A stretch of DNA of 47,916 nt from a virus: positions 1 to 47,916 of the IMG/VR virus record IMGVR_UViG_3300043436_003514, one strand, 5' to 3'. The translations under genes were made by a program, and so were the position numbers. Below, one piece after another: positions 7,477 to 14,885 of the stretch. The first letter of the stretch is position 1, and each line of letters opens with the position of its first letter. The notes beneath the pieces are model-generated. The model had not been told where the DNA came from. It made no database searches and saw nothing but the letters and a program-made list of their open reading frames with translations.

Positions 7477-8559
7477 ATGAAACTACCAACTTATAGCCCA
7501 ATAGAAGCTTTAAACAGAGTTAAATTAATGATGGGATACGACCCAACAAAAACTTTAACTGAAAATGAAAAATCAATTAAGACTTTAATTAAAGAAGATG
7601 ATATTGATACCGATACTGAAAAATCAGTTAAAAAAGTTTTGGATTCTTGTAATTCAAGAAGTGTTGGTGAAGGTACGTTAGATGCCGCATCTATCGCAAG
7701 TGCATTTAATAAGTCATTTAATTATCAAACCGCTTATATGTTTGGAGGTACGGACGATTCTTTGTGGAGAGCACAGGCGGCAAAAATGAAAAAAGGTAAC
7801 ATGGATGACCTATGTAATATCAAAAAAGAGTTTGAAGATTTAGGTTATGGTGATTTTGCTCAAAAATTAGTTGATGAATTAGACGATGAAGAATTGGCAG
7901 AATTAATGGAAGCATTCGCAGCGATGAATTACAAAACTAAAAAAGAAAGTAACTTGAGAGTTGATAGTACTGAACAAAAAAATATTAATGAATTTAAGGC
8001 TAAATTCCGTTGTGTGTTTGACTCAGACTCTAATGTTGACCAAAAAGTATATTTAAATCAAAACAGATATACTTTCATTAAAGTTAGAGGTAATTCAGGT
8101 AGAGTTTATCAATTATTCTATGATGGAGCGTTAAAAGATTGGAATGGTACAAAATGGGTTGATAGTGGTAAATCGTTAAATTGTAATGGAAGACAAGTTG
8201 TTGTTGAATCACAAGAAAAAAAAAGCTTAACTGAAGATTTTGATGACAGTGGGATTAGAGTTAAAACCCCAACTCCAACAGGTGGAGGCGGAGGTGGTGG
8301 AGGAACAAGACCAGCACCTGCATATCGTAACTGTACTGGAACATATAAAAAAGGATGTAAATCTGATGTAATTGCAAAAGTACAAGGATGTTTAGGATTG
8401 ACAGCTGACGGTAAATACGGAAATAACACACATACTAAACTTAGTGGTATGGGATTCGCATCATTTACTGATTCTGATGTTGATAAAATTTGTAATATAC
8501 CAGCACCAGAAGTAAGTGGTGAAATTATAAAAATTGACCCGTCGAATACCGACTTTTAA
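7477..8559 (+). CDS. Putative virion protein with C-terminal peptidoglycan-binding repeat
   Basis: 360 residues from the ATG at 7477; an upstream in-frame start at 7423 would overlap the previous gene and the TATTTAT motif. The N terminus (IEALNRVKLMMGYDPTKTLT followed by ENEK) is a helix plus TEN motif seen in variant form in other genes here. The middle is unrecognised. A poly-Gly linker at ~269-276 leads to a C-terminal module with GCKSDVIAKVQGCLGLTADG then KYGNNTHTKL, the signature of PG_binding_1 repeats (helix, G.xG.xT). This suggests a virion protein that touches the host wall or a wall-degrading partner. No catalytic motif is seen. Confidence 0.7.
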   Translation: MKLPTYSPIEALNRVKLMMGYDPTKTLTENEKSIKTLIKEDDIDTDTEKSVKKVLDSCNSRSVGEGTLDAASIASAFNKSFNYQTAYMFGGTDDSLWRAQAAKMKKGNMDDLCNIKKEFEDLGYGDFAQKLVDELDDEELAELMEAFAAMNYKTKKESNLRVDSTEQKNINEFKAKFRCVFDSDSNVDQKVYLNQNRYTFIKVRGNSGRVYQLFYDGALKDWNGTKWVDSGKSLNCNGRQVVVESQEKKSLTEDFDDSGIRVKTPTPTGGGGGGGGTRPAPAYRNCTGTYKKGCKSDVIAKVQGCLGLTADGKYGNNTHTKLSGMGFASFTDSDVDKICNIPAPEVSGEIIKIDPSNTDF

Positions 8560-8571
8560 TATTTAAAAAAA

Positions 8572-9834
8572 ATGAAATTTAATTTAACAGAAGGAGAAGT
8601 TAAAAATATCTTAGAGATGCACTCTAAGGTAAAAGAAGATAATAAAGTTATTTCTGAGCAAGTTACTAATTTAGCCAATATGAGTGGTGTTGAGTTAGCT
8701 AACATGAGAAGAGGTAGCAAATTGGCATTTGATACGAGTTATAATGGATTAAGTGCACTTCAGAAAAAAATAGTTGATGATAAATTGGCAGGCAAACTTG
8801 CAACAAGTACAGGTCAATCAACTAATACAAACGCAGGAAGTCCAACTAATACCAACACAGGTACTCAGTCATATGGGACAAACACAGGAGAACCTGAATT
8901 AACTCTTCAAGAAAAACTACAAGCATTGATTGATGATGGTTGTGTTAAGAATGGTGTTGTAGTTCAAATGGGTTCAACAAATCCTAATAAGCAATATGCA
9001 ATCAAACAACAAAGTACATTAAATCCTAACAAATCTAGATATTTCTTTATTGATAATACTTACGGAACTGTAGTTGACGGTAAATTTAAATACGGAACTG
9101 AAAAATGGGAATGTAATTCTAATAGAATTAAATCTGACAAAGAAAAACAAGCTAAAGATAAAGCAGGGTCTGAAAGTCAAAAAGCGGCAACAGATGCTAA
9201 TATAGAAAATTTGAAAAAAGAAGGTGGTTGGAAAACTTACGATGAGTTAATTGCTACCGAAACAAAGGAAAATATTAACAACCCTGCGATGTATGAAAAG
9301 AAAATTGTTGATGGTGTTACTTTATATAGAAGAACTTCAGGTAGAGGAATAACTAGTGGTTTAGATAAAAGACAACAAGAAGTTATATCTCAATTTAAGG
9401 CTAAAGGTGCTAAATTAGAAAATGAGGTAACGGCATTAGAGGCAAAGGCTTGGACAAGAAAATTAGTTAGTCCTAAATCTGATGGATTATTCTCTGAAGA
9501 TTTATTTATGTATTTCCCACCAAACACAATTTCAAATACTGATATAACAACAGCATTTGAAGATGCAGTTAGAGACCAAACACCTGAAAGTCCTGAAGAT
9601 TGTAAGAAAGCAATTGAGGCATACTATATGGCGTTTAAGAAGAAAAAAGTATTTACTGATGATGTACTTAGTTCGATGAAAGAAAAAGTACAGGCATGTA
9701 AAAATGAATTTTACGGTTCATGGGGGGCATTTGGAGGTGGAAAAACTATTGATGGTTACTTAAACATGTTAAGTGGTAAAGCGTCAGGTGGACCATCTTC
9801 ATATGGTGAAGATTCAAAATGGAGACTTAAATAA
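8572..9834 (+). CDS. Putative virion or internal-head protein (420 aa)
   Basis: The protein starts MKFNLTEGEVKNILEMHSKV, the same pattern as the acidic protein at 4887. A Thr/Asn/Gly-rich spacer (~83-105) is followed by two segments of unknown fold, including YAIKQQSTLNPNKSRYFFID and a Lys/Glu-rich helix (~180-215). It ends in a Gly-rich loop (GSWGAFGGGKTIDG). It lies 12 nt after the previous gene and 8 nt before the next, so the three form one operon. Not assigned to a family. Confidence 0.65.
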   Translation: MKFNLTEGEVKNILEMHSKVKEDNKVISEQVTNLANMSGVELANMRRGSKLAFDTSYNGLSALQKKIVDDKLAGKLATSTGQSTNTNAGSPTNTNTGTQSYGTNTGEPELTLQEKLQALIDDGCVKNGVVVQMGSTNPNKQYAIKQQSTLNPNKSRYFFIDNTYGTVVDGKFKYGTEKWECNSNRIKSDKEKQAKDKAGSESQKAATDANIENLKKEGGWKTYDELIATETKENINNPAMYEKKIVDGVTLYRRTSGRGITSGLDKRQQEVISQFKAKGAKLENEVTALEAKAWTRKLVSPKSDGLFSEDLFMYFPPNTISNTDITTAFEDAVRDQTPESPEDCKKAIEAYYMAFKKKKVFTDDVLSSMKEKVQACKNEFYGSWGAFGGGKTIDGYLNMLSGKASGGPSSYGEDSKWRLK

Positions 9835-9842
9835 TATTTGAT

Positions 9843-10490
9843 ATGTTAGAGAAAAAAATAAGAAGGTCAATTATTGAGGCTAAAGAACAAAAAGAAAGAC
9901 AATTGATTGAAACTCATTTAGTCAAGAGTAGACTTTCTGTTCTTGTTGAACACATTCAATCTGAAGAAGATTTTAATAATTTATCTGAAAGTAAAAGAAT
10001 ACAATTATCTTTTAATATTTTACAAGAACTTTCTTATTTAGAGTCGAGTGGATTATTATCAGAACAAAATTTGAGTGGAGTGTTTAAGTCTTTATTCGGA
10101 GGATTGTTTGGTAATGTAACTCAAACAGTATTTGAACCTTTAATTGGTAAATTAATTTATCCGTTGTTTGGTCAAGGATTCCTTTCTAATTTTATCATTT
10201 CATACTTAACATCAAGACCGTCAGAAGTAATTAGGGCAATGTCAGATTGTAAATTAATGACAAAATTAGTCGCTGAAAGTGTTGTTGAAGGTATGATTAT
10301 GTCATTGCAAAGACAAAAAGGGTTTGATGCTCCTGGGTATTCATTTTTAAGAAACACTCTTGGTGATGTCATCAAAGGAACAGGATTTGTTTCAGGTATT
10401 GAAAACAGTATCTCTAATACAATCTGTAGTCTTTTTGGAAAATTTGCAGACAATGCTGAAAAAGTTAAATCTAAATTAAAAACATCTTAA
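9843..10490 (+). CDS. Hypothetical protein with Gly/Phe-rich hydrophobic segments
   Basis: 215 residues. A charged N-terminal helix (MLEKKIRRSIIEAKEQKERQ) precedes a region with repeated hydrophobic segments (VFKSLFGGLFGNVTQ, LIYPLFGQGFLSNFII and a final ICSLFGKFA). It could be membrane-active or a buried virion protein; the sequence does not decide. It is the last gene of the 7.2-10.5 kb operon and is followed by a strong bidirectional hairpin. Confidence 0.6.
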   Translation: MLEKKIRRSIIEAKEQKERQLIETHLVKSRLSVLVEHIQSEEDFNNLSESKRIQLSFNILQELSYLESSGLLSEQNLSGVFKSLFGGLFGNVTQTVFEPLIGKLIYPLFGQGFLSNFIISYLTSRPSEVIRAMSDCKLMTKLVAESVVEGMIMSLQRQKGFDAPGYSFLRNTLGDVIKGTGFVSGIENSISNTICSLFGKFADNAEKVKSKLKTS

Positions 10491-10568
10491 TTTAGAAAAA
10501 GAGATTCACAGGGTGAAGACCCTTGAATATAAATGAGAACTAAAACAAAAGGGGGTGTTCCAAATCTC

Positions 10569-10600
10569 AAAAAAAGAAGGGTTAATTACCCTTCTTTTTT
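10569..10600. terminator. Bidirectional Rho-independent terminator
   Basis: AAAAGAAGGG, a TTAATTA loop and CCCTTCTTTT form a near-perfect palindrome with A and T runs on both flanks. It closes the plus-strand operon and the clpP transcript, whose last codons lie inside it. Confidence 0.85.
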
Positions 10601-11262
10601 GTTTTAACAATCTCGTCAATGATTCCGTATTCAAGAGCGTCGTCCGCACTTAACCACAAATCACGAGTGGCGTCTAAAGTAACTTGTTCTGTAGTTTTAC
10701 CACAATAAGAACCCAACAAATCAAAAAGAATTTTATTTGTTTTTTCCCATTCAATCATATTGATACGAGCGTCTTGGATATTACCATAAGCCCCACCTGA
10801 TGATTGATGTAACATTGTTCTGGAGAAACGTAATGATGAACGTTTACCCTTTGTTCCCGCTCCTAACAGAACTGAACCCATTGATGCCGCCATACCTGTA
10901 TTTACGGTACGAATATCACAAGAGATGTATTCCATAACATCAACCATGGATAGACCTGATTTAACACTTCCTCCTGGTGAGTCAATGTGCATTGTAATGT
11001 CAGATTTATCACTTGAATCTAAGAACATCAATTGTGCTTGCACGATTGTTGACATGCGGTCATTGACTGGACCTGCAACCCATAACAATCTGTCTCTCAT
11101 TAATCTTGAGAAGATGTCCATTTGAGTTGCTCTCATCTCTCTTTCTTCCAAAATGTATGGTGTCATTGATGATTCGATTTGTTGTGAGAAATAATCTAAA
11201 TGTGAAGATGGTTTCCCTAAGTGTTTTGTGTAATAAGCTTGAAATTCTTTTCCGTAATCCAT
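10582..11262 (-). CDS. clpP: ClpP-family serine protease
   Basis: 226 residues from the ATG at 11262; a TTG 24 nt upstream overlaps the promoter and is rejected. The ClpP fold is clear: MHIDSPGGSV (~91-100), the nucleophile Ser127 in GMAASMGSVLL, His152 in TMLHQSSGG and Asp201 in ATRDLWLS. ClpP forms a tetradecameric barrel that degrades proteins delivered by a Clp/Hsp100 ATPase. A matching ATPase is encoded at 31.0-33.0 kb. ClpP-like proteins also act as head proteases in some phages, but this phage has a separate T4-type prohead protease, so a regulatory or takeover role is more likely. The N terminus is longer than usual (~30 extra residues). Confidence 0.93.
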   Translation of the reverse strand: MDYGKEFQAYYTKHLGKPSSHLDYFSQQIESSMTPYILEEREMRATQMDIFSRLMRDRLLWVAGPVNDRMSTIVQAQLMFLDSSDKSDITMHIDSPGGSVKSGLSMVDVMEYISCDIRTVNTGMAASMGSVLLGAGTKGKRSSLRFSRTMLHQSSGGAYGNIQDARINMIEWEKTNKILFDLLGSYCGKTTEQVTLDATRDLWLSADDALEYGIIDEIVKTKKKGN

Positions 11263-11283
11263 GTTTAGTATTTTAGTGTGGTA

Positions 11284-11314
11284 CAAATATAGTTAAAATA
11301 AAACAAACCTCAAA
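11284..11314 (-). promoter_or_regulatory. Host-type promoter for clpP
   Basis: Minus-strand -7 box TATATTTG (11284-11291) with TTTG at 11311-11314, a 19-nt gap, matching the Bacteroidota -33/-7 layout. The ATG is 21 nt downstream of the -7 box. Confidence 0.7.
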
Positions 11315-11325
11315 ATCAATTTGGA

Positions 11326-11634
11326 TTATTCTTCAGTATTTGGAGTTTCACTTTCGTTAGGTGATTCAGTCATTTCACCTTCAGGCATACCTAAGTTTAC
11401 TGCAGTACCTTCTTCAACATCTTCATCACATTTGTAAATGTGTACTTGGTTGTTTTGTTTAAATACGATAACTTTCTTAACTCCTTCACCTAATTTAACA
11501 TCTCCGTTAATATCAACGACAATACCTTCATCGTCTCTGAAGATAAGTCCTAATGCTCTTGCGAAGATTAATGATGCGTTAATCAAATCTTGTTGGTTTT
11601 CACCTGTTTGTTCTGGGTTTGTGTAATTTTCCAT
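11326..11634 (-). CDS. Hypothetical protein (102 aa)
   Basis: The N-terminal part is a helix (NQQDLINASLIFARALGLI), followed by small strands (DDEGIVVDINGDVKLGEGVK) and an acidic Pro/Glu/Ser-rich tail. No family is recognised. It lies between clpP and an HNH gene on the same strand with ~40-60 nt gaps on each side. Confidence 0.6.
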   Translation of the reverse strand: MENYTNPEQTGENQQDLINASLIFARALGLIFRDDEGIVVDINGDVKLGEGVKKVIVFKQNNQVHIYKCDEDVEEGTAVNLGMPEGEMTESPNESETPNTEE

Positions 11635-11675
11635 TTTTATATATTATTTGTTTTTTATAAGTTTAATAATTTATT

Positions 11676-12164
11676 TTAATAAACAAAGGATTCCTGATAC
11701 TCAGTCCAAGCCTTGTTTAGTGTCGCATTATCATTCATAATGGATGGAACATAAGGTTTATGTTTCATTACCATTTTTGCTTCCTCTGGAGTTCTATTAC
11801 CCTTTCTAAGATTACATTTAAAACAACAAGTGACCAAGTTAGTCCATTCGTTTTTTCCACCACGAGATTTAGGAATAACATGGTCCAAAGTTAATTGTTT
11901 AACTGAACCACAATATACACATTCGTGATTATCCCGTTTATAGATTCGATTTCGATTCACCTTTGAAGTCTTTCTACTGAATTTGATATAACTCAACAAT
12001 CGAATGATTAATGGTCTAACATAAGCTGTAAAATTTGCGTTAATCGGATTGTCATCTGATTTTATAATTTCGGCTTTACCCTTATCTACAAGGATAAACC
12101 CCCTCCTTGTTGAAGTTAAATTCAAAGGAGTGTAGTCGTAGTTTAATACCAATACGTTACTCAT
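11676..12164 (-). CDS. HNH endonuclease
   Basis: 162 residues. The N-terminal half (LVLNYDYTPLNLTSTRRG, FILVDKGKAEII) is the usual lead-in of a common HNH family. The HNH domain has CVYCG at ~93-97, then LTLDHVIPKSRGGKNEWTNL with the catalytic His, and CFKCNLRKG with the second CxxC. It should be a metal-dependent DNA nuclease, either free-standing homing or a host-DNA-degrading enzyme. A short terminated transcript lies just upstream on the same strand. Confidence 0.88.
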   Translation of the reverse strand: MSNVLVLNYDYTPLNLTSTRRGFILVDKGKAEIIKSDDNPINANFTAYVRPLIIRLLSYIKFSRKTSKVNRNRIYKRDNHECVYCGSVKQLTLDHVIPKSRGGKNEWTNLVTCCFKCNLRKGNRTPEEAKMVMKHKPYVPSIMNDNATLNKAWTEYQESFVY

Positions 12165-12211
12165 TTTTTCAATTTTTTATAAGGATAGTTTATTTTCTTT
12201 ACAAAACAAAA

Positions 12212-12236
12212 AAAGGGATGAAAATTTCACCCCTTT
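12212..12236 (-). terminator. Terminator/attenuator upstream of the HNH gene
   Basis: On the minus strand AAAGGGGTGAAA pairs with TTTCATCCCTTT (one mismatch) and is followed by a T-rich run. It ends a short transcript before the HNH start at 12164. Confidence 0.6.
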
Positions 12237-12250
12237 ATTATAAAGTAGAC

Positions 12251-12352
12251 TTATTTACGGTTTATGGTTCGAGATTTTCCACTTCTCATCGCGACCTGTT
12301 CTCATTTTTGGTTTATCCAAAAGACACCTTTATTTTGTCTTACCTATAAATA
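12251..12352 (-). other. Short terminated transcription unit, possible leader or micro-ORF
   Basis: The region 12165-12399 has no gene of normal size. On the minus strand it holds a TATTTAT motif (12346-12352), two tiny overlapping ORFs (ATG at 12305, 16 codons; ATG at 12289, 12 codons, basic) and the hairpin at 12212-12236. It could be an attenuated leader for the HNH gene, a micro-protein gene or a small RNA. Confidence 0.35.
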
Positions 12353-12365
12353 TAGGCAAAAGTCA

Positions 12366-12395
12366 TTGCAGATTCAACTTTTTATATTATCTTTG
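12366..12395 (+). promoter_or_regulatory. Host-type promoter
   Basis: TTG at 12366-12368, a 19-nt gap and TATCTTTG at 12388-12395, then four bases and the ATG at 12400. Predicted leaderless. Confidence 0.75.
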
Positions 12396-12399
12396 TTAT

Positions 12400-12903
12400 A
12401 TGAAAAATCAACTCCCATACTGCAAAACATCTGAAGCAATTAAAGGTTACGATAATTCTGTAATTGCAAAAAGTGAGAACAATGATTGTGTTGTCCGTGC
12501 AATTGCGTCAGCATTTGAAATTCATTACGATTATGCTCACCAAACTGTTGCTGACACATTTGGTCGTAAACCAAAAGAGGGTACTCGTGGTTTTGTGTAC
12601 GGGATGAATAGAATCGCCAAAGACCGTACACGTATTGGACGTAAGTGTTGCAAGATGATGGGTAAACCTATGAGTCAAAATTCTTCATTTAACACTCTTA
12701 GTTATGAGGTTAAGGTTAAGGGTCAAAAAGTTACTCGTCAAATGACAGTTGGGACATTTGCAACCAAATACCCAAAAGGTACTTACATCCTTACCGTTAA
12801 ACAACACGCATTCACAATTAAGGATGGTATTGTAATTGGGAATCTTGAGGACTCAACTAAAAAACGTAAAATTGTTCAAGCGGCTTGGAAAGTTGGAAGT
12901 TAA
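12400..12903 (+). CDS. Papain-like cysteine peptidase-fold protein
   Basis: 167 residues. NNDCVVRAIASAF (~27-39) and the later KGTYILTVKQHAFTIKDG (~125-143) give the Cys...His arrangement of the papain-like proteins found in many phages (NDC.xRA and the H.x(V/I)DG motif). Asn or Asp in GNLED could complete the triad. The family is usually annotated as hypothetical; peptidase or transglutaminase-like activity is a family-level guess. The single gene has its own promoter and is followed 16 nt later by the next gene with another promoter. Confidence 0.7.
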   Translation: MKNQLPYCKTSEAIKGYDNSVIAKSENNDCVVRAIASAFEIHYDYAHQTVADTFGRKPKEGTRGFVYGMNRIAKDRTRIGRKCCKMMGKPMSQNSSFNTLSYEVKVKGQKVTRQMTVGTFATKYPKGTYILTVKQHAFTIKDGIVIGNLEDSTKKRKIVQAAWKVGS

Positions 12904-12915
12904 TTAATATCTTTG
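12885..12915 (+). promoter_or_regulatory. Host-type promoter
   Basis: TTG at 12885-12887, a 20-nt gap and TATCTTTG at 12908-12915, four bases, then ATG at 12920. The promoter lies over the end of the previous gene. Confidence 0.75.
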
Positions 12916-12919
12916 TGGT

Positions 12920-13357
12920 ATGGAAAAATTTAGAATATATTTGGACGACGTAAGAACTCCTGTGAGCCCTAATAACGAATGGGTTGATAATGTACCTGAA
13001 TGGACTGTTGTCCGTTCTTACGATGAGTTCGTACAGAAGATAAACTCAATTGGTTTGGAGAATATTGAATTGATTTCTTTGGACCACGACTTGGGTGATA
13101 GTGCAATGAAAGAGTGGTTGCATGGTGTTGTTAAAAACTATGAAATCAACTACGATAACATTACCGAAAAAACAGGTATGGATTGTACCAAATGGTTGGT
13201 TGAGAAGTGGATGGATGGTGAACCTGTTGTTGATGTTGTTGTACACTCTGCAAACGCAATTGGTAGTGCTAATATGATGGGTTATATCAACAATTACCGT
13301 CATATTAACAGATTACCCCAAAATTGTGTTAGAGTTATTTGGGAACACACCGTATAA
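12920..13357 (+). CDS. cREC-like receiver-fold protein (cyclic-phosphate processing family)
   Basis: 145 residues. The pattern RIYLDDVRTPVSPNNEW, WTVVRSYDEFVQ and ISLDHDLGD is that of the small receiver-like domain named cREC in surveys of RNA-repair systems, where it is predicted to process cyclic phosphates at RNA ends. The paired acidic residues DD and DHD would bind the metal. A later WLVEKW and VHSANAIG complete the fold. Together with the RNA ligase and kinase it may belong to an RNA-repair set. The activity has not, to my knowledge, been shown biochemically for this family. Confidence 0.75.
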   Translation: MEKFRIYLDDVRTPVSPNNEWVDNVPEWTVVRSYDEFVQKINSIGLENIELISLDHDLGDSAMKEWLHGVVKNYEINYDNITEKTGMDCTKWLVEKWMDGEPVVDVVVHSANAIGSANMMGYINNYRHINRLPQNCVRVIWEHTV

Positions 13358-13400
13358 ATTTGTTGGTGTATGTATTTAAGATATAAAAAACCCTCATATC

Positions 13401-13514
13401 ATGATAACAGAACCAATTATCCAAACTCAAGAAGAGGAAGTTGAATTACTTCCAATTCTAACTCCAGTCGAAGATGAGTGGGATAATATCCACGGAGATA
13501 TTTTCCACTTCTAA
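13401..13514 (+). CDS. Small acidic protein (37 aa)
   Basis: A short ORF (MITEPIIQTQEEEVELLPIL, ending DIFHF) directly upstream of the tRNA array, stopping 7 nt before the first tRNA. Base composition fits its neighbours. It is too short for family assignment and may be a real micro-protein. Confidence 0.5.
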   Translation: MITEPIIQTQEEEVELLPILTPVEDEWDNIHGDIFHF

Positions 13515-13521
13515 AACTTCA

Positions 13522-13595
13522 GGACCCTTAGCTCAGTAGGTTAGAGCAACTGACTCATAATCAGTAGGTGCACGGTTCGAGCCCGTGAGGGTCCA
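13522..13595 (+). tRNA. tRNA-Met(CAT)
   Basis: Acceptor GGACCCT/AGGGTCC, D stem GCTC/GAGC, anticodon stem ACTGA/TCAGT with loop CTCATAA, T loop TTCGAGC. Not an initiator (normal 1:72 pair). Could alternatively be a lysidine-modified Ile tRNA. The 3' sequence is A-CA, not CCA. Confidence 0.92.
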
Positions 13596-13617
13596 CAAAC
13601 TTAACAAAATAAACAAC

Positions 13618-13878
13618 ATGCCAGAGTTTAGTACATACATCGACATCGAACCGTCAGAATATGTTGACGAGTGTTCAAAAAGTGATATTAAAGAACTGAT
13701 TGAAGAATTAGTTATTCACGGTTACATTAACAAAAGTGATAGTTTAATTGACAAAGAGAAAATTAGTTTAATGGAACAAGAGTTCCATGAAAAACTTGAC
13801 AAACTCAAATCAAAATACTACAACTTATCACCTGATGATGAAGAAACTTTAAAAAACTTATTTTTAAAATACGTTTAG
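13618..13878 (+). CDS. Conserved phage hypothetical protein (86 aa)
   Basis: The ATG at 13618 is preferred because the upstream in-frame extension reads through the tRNA. The sequence MPEFSTYIDIEPSEYVDECS followed by KSDIKELIEELVIHGYI is a pattern I recognise from other phages without a known function. The C-terminal half is a charged helix (EKLDKLKSKYY) and a short LSPDDEETL segment. It lies between two tRNA genes and may be on the same transcript. Confidence 0.7.
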   Translation: MPEFSTYIDIEPSEYVDECSKSDIKELIEELVIHGYINKSDSLIDKEKISLMEQEFHEKLDKLKSKYYNLSPDDEETLKNLFLKYV

Positions 13879-13902
13879 GATTGATTTTTTGACTTTTAGT
13901 AC

Positions 13903-13909
13903 TATTTAT
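13903..13909 (+). promoter_or_regulatory. Candidate phage promoter (TATTTAT)
   Basis: TATTTAT 15 nt before the ATG of the 27-codon ORF at 13925. Confidence 0.35.
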
Positions 13910-13924
13910 ACTATAATTACAACA

Positions 13925-14008
13925 ATGAAAAATTTGAATACACTTTTAGCAACTTTAGCACCGACGAATGGCGGAGGGAGAGATTTATGCTCACGTGTTC
14001 AGATTTAA
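13925..14008 (+). CDS. Possible leader peptide (27 aa)
   Basis: MKNLNTLLATLAPTNGGGRD... ends 30 nt before a strong terminator. The order promoter-like motif, small ORF, terminator, new promoter, tRNA is repeated at 17.6-17.8 kb. It may be a micro-protein or only a leader; coding evidence is weak. Confidence 0.3.
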   Translation: MKNLNTLLATLAPTNGGGRDLCSRVQI

Positions 14009-14038
14009 TCAAAGGTAATAAGAAGCCAAAATGATTGA

Positions 14039-14067
14039 CCCTGAACACAAAATGTTCGGGGTTTTTT
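14039..14067 (+). terminator. Rho-independent terminator
   Basis: CCCTGAACA pairs with TGTTCGGGG around CAAAA and is followed by six T. It separates the upstream small genes from the tRNA operon that follows. Confidence 0.85.
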
Positions 14068-14095
14068 GTTTTATATGAGTTTTTTATTATCTTTG
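14066..14095 (+). promoter_or_regulatory. Host-type promoter of the tRNA operon
   Basis: TTG at 14066-14068, a 19-nt gap and TATCTTTG at 14088-14095. It drives tRNA-Pro and downstream genes and begins in the T run of the preceding terminator. Confidence 0.7.
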
Positions 14096-14098
14096 TAG

Positions 14099-14109
14099 TG
14101 TTCTTTGAC
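14099..14109 (+). promoter_or_regulatory. boxA-like element
   Basis: TGTTCTTTGAC resembles the boxA antitermination signal of rRNA leaders (TGTTCTTTGA in Bacillus-type boxA). It lies at the expected transcript start of the tRNA operon, and copies occur before two other stable-RNA units. Confidence 0.4.
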
Positions 14110-14127
14110 TTATGGGAAAAATATAAT

Positions 14128-14201
14128 CGGGGTGTAGCGTAGCCAGGTATCGCGCTTGGTTTGGGACCAAGAGGTCGTAGGTTCGAATCCTGCCACCCCG
14201 A
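14128..14201 (+). tRNA. tRNA-Pro(TGG)
   Basis: Acceptor CGGGGTG/CACCCCG with the Pro-typical C1:G72 pair, anticodon loop TTTGGGA, T arm GTAGG-TTCGAAT-CCTGC. CCA is not encoded. Confidence 0.93.
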
Positions 14202-14209
14202 CTGAAAAT

Positions 14210-14293
14210 TGGCACGTCGCTCAGAGGCCGAGAGCATCAGGCTGTTAACCTGACTGGGAAACCACACCGTAGGTTCGAATCCTACCGTGTCAG
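14210..14293 (+). tRNA. tRNA-Asn(GTT) with an extended variable arm
   Basis: Acceptor TGGCACG/CGTGTCA, D stem GCTC/GAGC, anticodon stem TCAGG/CCTGA with loop CTGTTAA, T arm GTAGG-TTCGAAT-CCTAC, discriminator G. The variable region is 15 nt and can form TGG-GAAA-CCA, which is unusual because Asn tRNAs have a 5-nt variable loop. Confidence 0.85.
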
Positions 14294-14314
14294 CAATTTT
14301 TTAGAACTATCAAA

Positions 14315-14321
14315 TATTTAT
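14315..14321 (+). promoter_or_regulatory. Candidate phage promoter (TATTTAT)
   Basis: TATTTAT 20 nt before the ATG of the HNH gene at 14342. Confidence 0.4.
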
Positions 14322-14341
14322 TAATATAAAATGTTAATGTT

Positions 14342-14878
14342 ATGGAACGATATTCTAAAGAAATAATCACTCTACGAAAAGAAGGGAAAACGTACAAAGA
14401 GATTGTAAACTTACTTGGTTGTGCATTGTCAACAGTTTCTTACCATTGTAAGATTCATAAACTTGGAGATAATAACCAAAAAATTTCTGAAGATGAAATT
14501 AAAAGTTTTCAAATACTTTATGATACTTTAGGTTCAGTAAAGAAGGTTATGAAAAAAACAAATAGGTCATTTGAAACTATTAAAAAATATGTTAAAACGA
14601 CTGAAAGACAAAAAACAACAACTAACTCTGAGTCGGTAATTTTGTGGAGAAAAAGAACTAAGATAAAACTTATAGAATATAAGGGAGGTAGATGTGAAAT
14701 ATGTGGATATGATAAATGTATGAGAGCTTTGAGTTTTCATCATAAAAATCCAAATGAAAAAGATTTTTCTATTTCAGGTAAAAGTCTTAGTTTTGAAAAA
14801 TTAAAGGGTGAGGTTGATAAATGTATGTTAGTATGTTCAAATTGTCATTCTGAAATTCATGACGGAATGTACAATTAG
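14342..14878 (+). CDS. HNH endonuclease inside the tRNA array
   Basis: 178 residues. The N terminus (LRKEGKTYKEIVNLLGCALS then TVSYHCKIHKLG) is a helix-turn-helix of the kind fused to phage homing nucleases. The C-terminal HNH has CEICGYDKC (~117-125), LSFHHKNPNEKDFSIS with the catalytic His pair and CSNCHSEIHDG at the end. It should cut DNA and could drive its own spread between tRNA loci of related phages. It is inserted between the Asn and Gly tRNAs, with its stop 7 nt before the next tRNA. Confidence 0.9.
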   Translation: MERYSKEIITLRKEGKTYKEIVNLLGCALSTVSYHCKIHKLGDNNQKISEDEIKSFQILYDTLGSVKKVMKKTNRSFETIKKYVKTTERQKTTTNSESVILWRKRTKIKLIEYKGGRCEICGYDKCMRALSFHHKNPNEKDFSISGKSLSFEKLKGEVDKCMLVCSNCHSEIHDGMYN

Positions 14879-14885
14879 GTGTAAT

